Assembly (NCBI GenBank): GCA_033765305.1
Contig: JANRID010000058.1
Location: 1-64,000 of the forward strand
Length of the DNA: 64,000 nucleotides
Origin: RDXT01 sp033765305
GTDB lineage: Bacteria > Bacteroidota > Bacteroidia > J057
Direction of reading: 5' to 3'
The stretch's first letter is position 1, and every line of letters starts with the position of its first letter. Of this stretch, positions 59,363 to 64,000 are shown piece after piece. The notes beneath the pieces were generated by a model, which saw nothing but the letters and a program-made list of their open reading frames with translations, was not told the DNA's origin and did not search any database. The position numbers were made by a program, and so were the translations under genes.

Positions 59363-61384
59363 ATGCGGATGCGCAGCCACTGGGACGGGCTTCTGCGTAT
59401 GATCTGGATCGGATCAGTCTGCTGCCGGGCGCTCTGGTGCGCCGGGCAGGAACAGCCTGTTTATCAGCCTATTCCGGCAGACTTCCGTACCGGCTACCTG
59501 GATCTGTACCGCCATGCCGTCAGCCGGATCGGCGATACCGACCGGCGGATCCGGAAAGCCAAATCGGAGTTTTACGAGGAGAGCTACTACTATCAGAGCC
59601 ATCTGATGCTCAGCGGCAAGGTGCTGTTCAACGATCCTGCGGGCGAGTATGCGGGCAGCATCGTGCGATACCTGCTGCGCGATCATCCGGATCTTCAGGC
59701 CGAAATCCGCTGCTATACGGTGCGGTCGCCGGCGGTCAATGCGTTTGCCACCACCAACGGCCTCATTCTGGTAAACCTCGGCTTGCTGGCGCGGGTCGAA
59801 AATGAAGCCCAGCTGGCATTTATCCTCTGCCACGAGATCGGGCATTATATCCGCCAGCATCCGCTGGATCTGTTTCTGGAAGCCCGGCGGCTGGACCAGT
59901 CTGCGGACCGCCCGCTGGCAGATGCGAACTGGGAGGAGGTCATCCTGGCCAAAAACGCCTACTCCCGGGAAAAAGAAGAGGAAGCCGACCTGATCGGGCT
60001 CGATCTGTTTCTGCAAAGCGGCTACAGCCTGGAAGGCGCCTGGGAGGTCTTCGACATGCTCCAGGAACCGCAGCGCTCGGCCTATGCGCCGCCGCTGGCA
60101 CCGTCCTACCTGGTTCCGGAGGGGCTGCAGCTGCCCGACAGCCTCTGGCTCAGCGAAGTTCAGGATCTGGCGCCGGCGGCGGGGGAGGATGTGACCCATC
60201 CGGATCCGGCCCGGCGCAAGGGCCTCATCCGCGCCCGGATCAACGGCATGCCGCCCGGCGCACGGCAGGACTGGATCATCGGGGAGGGCTGGTTCTGGCA
60301 GATCCAGCACGCCTGCCGCCTGGAGTGCTGCCGTATGCTGCTCGACAGCCGCGAATATGAAAAGGCGCTCTATTACGCCTATACCCTGAAAGATACAGAT
60401 CCAGCGGAATCGGACCGGCTGGCCTCCTACGCCCTCTACGGCTTGGCGCGCTATGCCATGCAGGGCAAATGGTGGGATGTGCACGTACCCTACGAAGAAG
60501 CGGAAGGCGAAGTGCAGCGGATCTGCTACCTGACGGAGCAGCTGGCGCCGCATGAGATGGCGCTGCTGAGCCTGGCATTTGTCCGCCGGTGCAGGCAATC
60601 GCAGCCCGGCAGCGTGCTGCTGGAGCGCATGTACTGCGACCTGCGGCAGGACCTGCAGACCCGCCGCCGCGACAGCGCGCGCCTGCTGCCGGACAGCTCA
60701 TGGCTGTCTCCGCTTTGGGCCCGGCTGGCCGACAGCCCGGCTTGGGCCCCCTGCGAACCGCTGCAGGCCGAGGAAGCGCCGGACAAGGGAAGCTTTTCCC
60801 TGGGCGGAGACAACATCCTGCTGCTCAATCCGGTGTACCGGGTGGTGGACGAACGTTCCGGCTCGCGGGTGCGGTATCTGGAGTCCGAGCTTGCCGAACA
60901 GCGCTTTGCCGGCCTGCTCCGGCAGCATATCGAGACTGCCGGCATTGGCTACAGCTGGTTTTCGGCGCATCAGCTCAAGCCGGAGGATGCCGGCCGCTTC
61001 GAGGACATGGTCCGGCTGAACGCGTATGTGCTGGAGCAGCAGCGCATGCGCGACGCCGGCATGGTAAGCCTGCACTGGCCTGAGGTTCAGGCCATCGGAC
61101 AGCGCCACGGTGCCAGATACCTCGTATGGTCCGGTGCGCTCGCCCTCGTCCGTCCCCGGCCTGCAAAGGGCATGGTGATGGCCGCCGGACTGGCTTTTTT
61201 TCCGATGTTCCCCTACAGCCTGTACTACGCGCTTACGCCCCGCCATGATACCATGCTGCTGCTGGAGGTATATGATCTGGAAACCGGCCGCCAGGTATTC
61301 GGCCTGCCGCGCCTGGTCCGGATGGACGACCGGGCAGATGTCTTGAACGCGCTCACCTATGATCTCGTCCAGCGAATCAAATAA
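59363..61384 (+). CDS. M48 family metalloprotease, exported
   Basis: 673 residues. The N-terminal hydrophobic segment could be a signal peptide ending near AGQEQ. The zinc motif HEIGH is at 157-161 in FILCHEIGHYIRQH, with the third ligand in the EEEADLIGLDLF helix about 50 residues on. A long helical C-terminal region (about 300-640) contains a hydrophobic stretch near residue 610 (VMAAGLAFFPMFPYSLYYAL). M48 enzymes of this type degrade misfolded exported proteins. It follows PrcB with no gap and overlaps the next gene by 26 bp. Confidence 0.9.
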   Translation: MRMRSHWDGLLRMIWIGSVCCRALWCAGQEQPVYQPIPADFRTGYLDLYRHAVSRIGDTDRRIRKAKSEFYEESYYYQSHLMLSGKVLFNDPAGEYAGSIVRYLLRDHPDLQAEIRCYTVRSPAVNAFATTNGLILVNLGLLARVENEAQLAFILCHEIGHYIRQHPLDLFLEARRLDQSADRPLADANWEEVILAKNAYSREKEEEADLIGLDLFLQSGYSLEGAWEVFDMLQEPQRSAYAPPLAPSYLVPEGLQLPDSLWLSEVQDLAPAAGEDVTHPDPARRKGLIRARINGMPPGARQDWIIGEGWFWQIQHACRLECCRMLLDSREYEKALYYAYTLKDTDPAESDRLASYALYGLARYAMQGKWWDVHVPYEEAEGEVQRICYLTEQLAPHEMALLSLAFVRRCRQSQPGSVLLERMYCDLRQDLQTRRRDSARLLPDSSWLSPLWARLADSPAWAPCEPLQAEEAPDKGSFSLGGDNILLLNPVYRVVDERSGSRVRYLESELAEQRFAGLLRQHIETAGIGYSWFSAHQLKPEDAGRFEDMVRLNAYVLEQQRMRDAGMVSLHWPEVQAIGQRHGARYLVWSGALALVRPRPAKGMVMAAGLAFFPMFPYSLYYALTPRHDTMLLLEVYDLETGRQVFGLPRLVRMDDRADVLNALTYDLVQRIK

Positions 61385-62966
61385 TCCCGCGCCGGCAGCA
61401 GGCCTGTCCCGGCATGCCGTCCCGGCACTTCTGGTATCCGTAGCGGTCCTGTCCGTCTGCGCGATCACCTACCAGCTGCTGATCAGCACCCTGTCGAGCT
61501 ATTTCCTCGGCAGCAGCGTGCTGCATTTCTCGCTGGTTATTGGCCTGTTTCTTTCCAGCATGGGGCTGGGCTCCTGGATTTCGCGCTATCTCCGCACCCG
61601 GCTGCTGGAGCGCTTCATTCAGTTCGAGCTGTGGCTCGGAGTGGCAGGCGGCTGCTCGGCCTGGCTGCTGTATGCCGCGTTTTCCCTCACCGACGCCTAT
61701 TACCTGATCGCCTTCGGGCTCATCGTGCTCCTGGGCACCCTCATCGGCATCGAGATCCCGGTGCTGACCCGCGTCGTACGCGAGTACCAGTCCCTGCGCG
61801 ACGCCCTGGCACGGGTTTTTTCCATCGATTATCTGGGCGCCCTGATCGCATCGGTGCTCTTTCCGCTGATCTGGCTGCCCTGGCTGGGCATCATGCGCAC
61901 CGCATTTCTGACCGGGATTCTCAATGTAGCTGTGGCGGGCGCCACAGCCTGGCTGTTCCGGCACGCGCTGCAAGGCGCCCGGCCCTACCTGCTGGGTGCT
62001 GCGCTGGCCGGCGCCGCGCTGCTCGCCGGGTTTATCGGGTCTTTTGGGCTGGTAACGTATTTTGAAGAAAAGCTGTACCAGGATCCGATTCTGCTCTCCC
62101 GGCAGTCCCGCTATCAGCAGATTGTCCTTACCCGCTGGCACGACGATCTCCGCCTGTACCTCAACGGCAATCTGCAGTTTTCCTCCCGGGACGAATACCG
62201 CTACCACGAGCCGCTGGTGCATATCCCGATGCCGCTTGCCGCTGCCCGGAGCCGGATTCTCGTGCTCGGCGGCGGAGATGGGCTGGCGGTACGGGAAATT
62301 CTGAAATATTCCGGTGTGGATTCCGTGGACGTGGTGGACCTCGATCCGGAAATGACCCGCCTCGGATTCAGCCATCCCGCATTTATCCGGCTCAATGACA
62401 GCGCGTTCCACGATCCGCGCGTGCGCATCGTCAACCAGGATGCGTATAAATACATTGAATCGGGCTCCAGCCTCTACGATGTGGCCATCATCGACCTGCC
62501 CGATCCGGACGACACGAGCGTGGGCAAGCTCTATACGCAGGAGTTTTACCGCCTGCTGGCGCGGCGGCTGGCTGCCGGGGCGGCTGTAGTCACGCAGTCC
62601 ACGTCGCCGTATTTCGCGCCGGATGCCTTCTGGTGCATTCACCATACCCTCCGGGCCGTATTTCCGGTCTGCTGGCCCTACGCTGCGTACATCCCCAGTT
62701 TCGGGCATTGGGGCTTCAATGTCGCCCTGAACCTGCCGCCTGCTGCGCAGCCGTCGGACACGGCGCTGGCGCCGCCTGTGGAGACGATCCGGCAACGGCT
62801 CTTCAATCCGCAGCAGCCGATGGCCTTGCGGTATCTGACTCCGGAGCAGGTCCAGGCCCTGTTTGTCTTCGACGGCGATATGCGCAGCCGCCCGGCGGAA
62901 CTCAACCGGCTCGACAATCAGCAGCTCGTACGCTACTACGAAGCGAGCTGGAACCGCTGGCGATGA
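61359..62966 (+). CDS. Membrane-anchored spermidine-synthase-like protein
   Basis: 535 residues, starting 26 bp inside the preceding gene. About seven transmembrane helices (residues 20-225) are followed by a spermidine-synthase/SAM-dependent transferase domain with GGGDGLAVREIL near residue 303, VVDLDPEMTRL and IIDLPDPDD. Free-standing SpeE uses decarboxylated SAM to make spermidine; membrane-fused versions, widespread in bacteria, have unproven substrates. The conserved aspartates are kept, so an aminopropyltransferase-like reaction is possible. Confidence 0.88.
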   Translation: MISSSESNNPAPAAGLSRHAVPALLVSVAVLSVCAITYQLLISTLSSYFLGSSVLHFSLVIGLFLSSMGLGSWISRYLRTRLLERFIQFELWLGVAGGCSAWLLYAAFSLTDAYYLIAFGLIVLLGTLIGIEIPVLTRVVREYQSLRDALARVFSIDYLGALIASVLFPLIWLPWLGIMRTAFLTGILNVAVAGATAWLFRHALQGARPYLLGAALAGAALLAGFIGSFGLVTYFEEKLYQDPILLSRQSRYQQIVLTRWHDDLRLYLNGNLQFSSRDEYRYHEPLVHIPMPLAAARSRILVLGGGDGLAVREILKYSGVDSVDVVDLDPEMTRLGFSHPAFIRLNDSAFHDPRVRIVNQDAYKYIESGSSLYDVAIIDLPDPDDTSVGKLYTQEFYRLLARRLAAGAAVVTQSTSPYFAPDAFWCIHHTLRAVFPVCWPYAAYIPSFGHWGFNVALNLPPAAQPSDTALAPPVETIRQRLFNPQQPMALRYLTPEQVQALFVFDGDMRSRPAELNRLDNQQLVRYYEASWNRWR

Positions 62967-62967
62967 A

Positions 62968-63867
62968 TCAGCGCGCCGCAGGCCTGCGGTTGGCGAAATA
63001 CACGCCGATCAGGATGATGAAAAATCCGATGAACTGCGAAATATGCAGCTGCTCGTGGTCCAGCAGGCCCCAGCCCAGCGCCACGACCGGGATCAGGTAG
63101 GTGACCGAGGCGGCAAACACCGGATGGTTGCTGCTGAGCAGGCGGTAAAACAGCAGCAGCGCAAAGGCAGTCCCGAAAGCGCTCAGCAGGGTGACGTACC
63201 CGAGCGAAGCCCAGCCCTGCGGATGCTGCGCGAGGACTTCGCCCACCCCCGAAAACAGCATCAGGTAGACCGAGTACGGGATGCCCACCAGGAGCAGGCC
63301 CATCCCCGAAATCAGCGCAGCCGGCCGGTCGTTGAGGTGGGTTTTGGTGATATTGGTGCTCAGGCCGTAGCCGACCGTCGCAATGACCACCAGCAGGGCA
63401 TAGCCGAACTGGCCTTCCAGGCTGATCGTTTCCGATCCGCCCAGCACCAGCAGCACGGCCCCGCCCAAGCCCAGCAATACCCCTGCAAGCTGATAGCGGC
63501 TCACCGGCAGGCGGAAAAACAGCACGCCCAGGATCACCACAAACAAGGGGCTGAGCGAATTGAGGATGCCCGCTGCGGCACTGTTGAGGCGGGTTTCGGC
63601 CAGCGGAAACAGAAAGGCAGGCAGCCCGTTTCCCAGAAAACCCACCAGTGCGAGATACTTCCAGTCGCTGCGGCGCAGCGCGCCGAGCTTCGGGATCACC
63701 AGCGGCAGCAGGATGAGCGACGCGATGACCATGCGCAGCGACGCGATCTGGATCGGCGTAAAGGCAACCAGCGCCCGCTTGATCAGAATGAAGGAGCTGC
63801 CCCAGATCAGGGCCAGAAACAGCAGAATCCCCCAGCTTCGGAGGGTGGCAGCAGATGAATGGGGCAT
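62968..63867 (-). CDS. EamA/DMT-family transporter
   Basis: From the ATG at 63867 the product has 299 residues with ten predicted membrane helices in two EamA repeats (about 10-135 and 150-290). Typical motifs include LIWGSSFILIKRAL and SPLFVVILGVLFFRLP. Such transporters export amino acids, nucleosides or other small metabolites; the substrate is not predictable. Its start overlaps the tadA stop by 1 bp (TGATG). It ends 1 bp from the stop of the convergent spermidine-synthase-like gene. Confidence 0.92.
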   Translation of the reverse strand: MPHSSAATLRSWGILLFLALIWGSSFILIKRALVAFTPIQIASLRMVIASLILLPLVIPKLGALRRSDWKYLALVGFLGNGLPAFLFPLAETRLNSAAAGILNSLSPLFVVILGVLFFRLPVSRYQLAGVLLGLGGAVLLVLGGSETISLEGQFGYALLVVIATVGYGLSTNITKTHLNDRPAALISGMGLLLVGIPYSVYLMLFSGVGEVLAQHPQGWASLGYVTLLSAFGTAFALLLFYRLLSSNHPVFAASVTYLIPVVALGWGLLDHEQLHISQFIGFFIILIGVYFANRRPAAR

Positions 63868-64000
63868 CAGGAGCGGCGGCGTTGAAAGAAGGTTTGCATC
63901 AGGGCTGCGCAATCGTCGGCCAGCACGCCTGCGCGCACCTGCGTGCGCGGATGCAGGAGGCTGGGCTGGTGGCGGCTGTAGCCGGTTTTGGGCTCGGGCG
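63867..64000 (-). CDS. tadA: tRNA-specific adenosine deaminase TadA, C-terminal end (cut by window edge)
   Basis: The last 43 codons of a gene entering from the right edge. The residues read EPKTGYSRHQPSLLHP, then VRAGVLADDCAALMQTFF, then a basic RRR end. This is the usual C-terminus of TadA-type deaminases: the DPKxG segment, NLLHP-like motif and VLxxECxxLLxxFF helix. The enzyme converts A34 to inosine in tRNA-Arg. The catalytic HAE and PCxxC motifs lie outside the window. It overlaps the EamA transporter start by 1 bp. Confidence 0.75.
   Translation of the reverse strand, partial: PEPKTGYSRHQPSLLHPRTQVRAGVLADDCAALMQTFFQRRRS

Noticed and set aside
1..64000. CRISPR arrays, rRNA and tRNA genes, riboswitches
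   Set aside because: Scanned by eye for regular repeats, tRNA-like cloverleaf ends and conserved leader motifs; none was convincing. A covariance-model search would be decisive.

Overview
The window is GC-rich chromosomal DNA, packed almost end to end with protein-coding genes on both strands. Gene content points to the phylum Bacteroidota, most likely a Saprospiria-type lineage; this placement is inferred and not tested by any search. Supporting families are GldA, DUF2723, DUF3667, DUF6089, DUF4286, PrcB, GH92, DUF1080, a TIGR03643 protein and the surE-lpxB pair. Twelve upstream regions also carry exact copies of the Bacteroidota -7 element TAnnTTTG, several with a TTG/TTTG element 19-20 nt further upstream. 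No rRNA, tRNA, CRISPR array, prophage or intact insertion sequence was seen. The only trace of a mobile element is a 44-residue remnant of an Rpn/PD-(D/E)XK nuclease at 6545-6679.

Layout. 1-9631: a cut membrane protein, a penicillin-acylase-type amidase, an IscA-type Fe-S protein with a good terminator, a tandem DUF1080 protein, a Cys/Met-metabolism PLP enzyme, a DUF2937 protein, then three exported proteins (MORN/YwqK, DUF547, erythromycin-esterase-like). 9636-18906: a histidine-phosphatase lipoprotein, an M20 amidohydrolase, an HD-PycTM membrane protein, an FKBP lipoprotein, a probable PPi-dependent phosphofructokinase, DacB/PBP4, PheS and a leucine-rich-repeat protein. 18982-25221: a TIGR03643 protein, a three-gene minus-strand operon (SdiA-regulated-like lipoprotein, unknown 205-residue protein, exported VWA protein), a DUF6089 barrel, a PAP2 phosphatase and an RHS/YD-type protein. 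25584-31636: an RDD gene divergent from a tightly overlapping SpoIIM-DUF4129-DUF4350-MoxR-DUF58 operon. 31683-35631: an aldo/keto reductase, then surE-lpxB-FAD oxidoreductase with overlapping stops and starts. 35714-42142: a complete RND efflux set (adaptor, pump, outer-membrane factor) behind a small acidic protein. 42379-49371: DUF3667, GldA, an orphan solute-binding lipoprotein, GH92, and a membrane protein overlapping a winged-helix regulator. 49417-58422: an ABC-F ATPase, ParC, a DUF2723 protein with RlmB, and an orphan HsdR-N nuclease-like protein. 58496-64000: DUF4286, PrcB lipoprotein, M48 metalloprotease, a membrane-anchored spermidine-synthase-like protein, an EamA transporter and the 3' end of tadA.

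Most genes are cell-envelope, export or housekeeping functions. I found no clear-cut undescribed system. The strongest candidate is the orphan HD-PycTM fusion at 11812-13050: its membrane domain is that of Pycsar antiphage effectors, but it is joined to a possible nucleotide phosphohydrolase and has no cyclase beside it. Next are the conserved but poorly understood SpoIIM/MoxR/DUF58 locus and the operon holding the unrecognised 205-residue protein. Convergent genes repeatedly overlap at their 3' ends (20, 28 and 54 bp) or share a hairpin, showing strong compaction.
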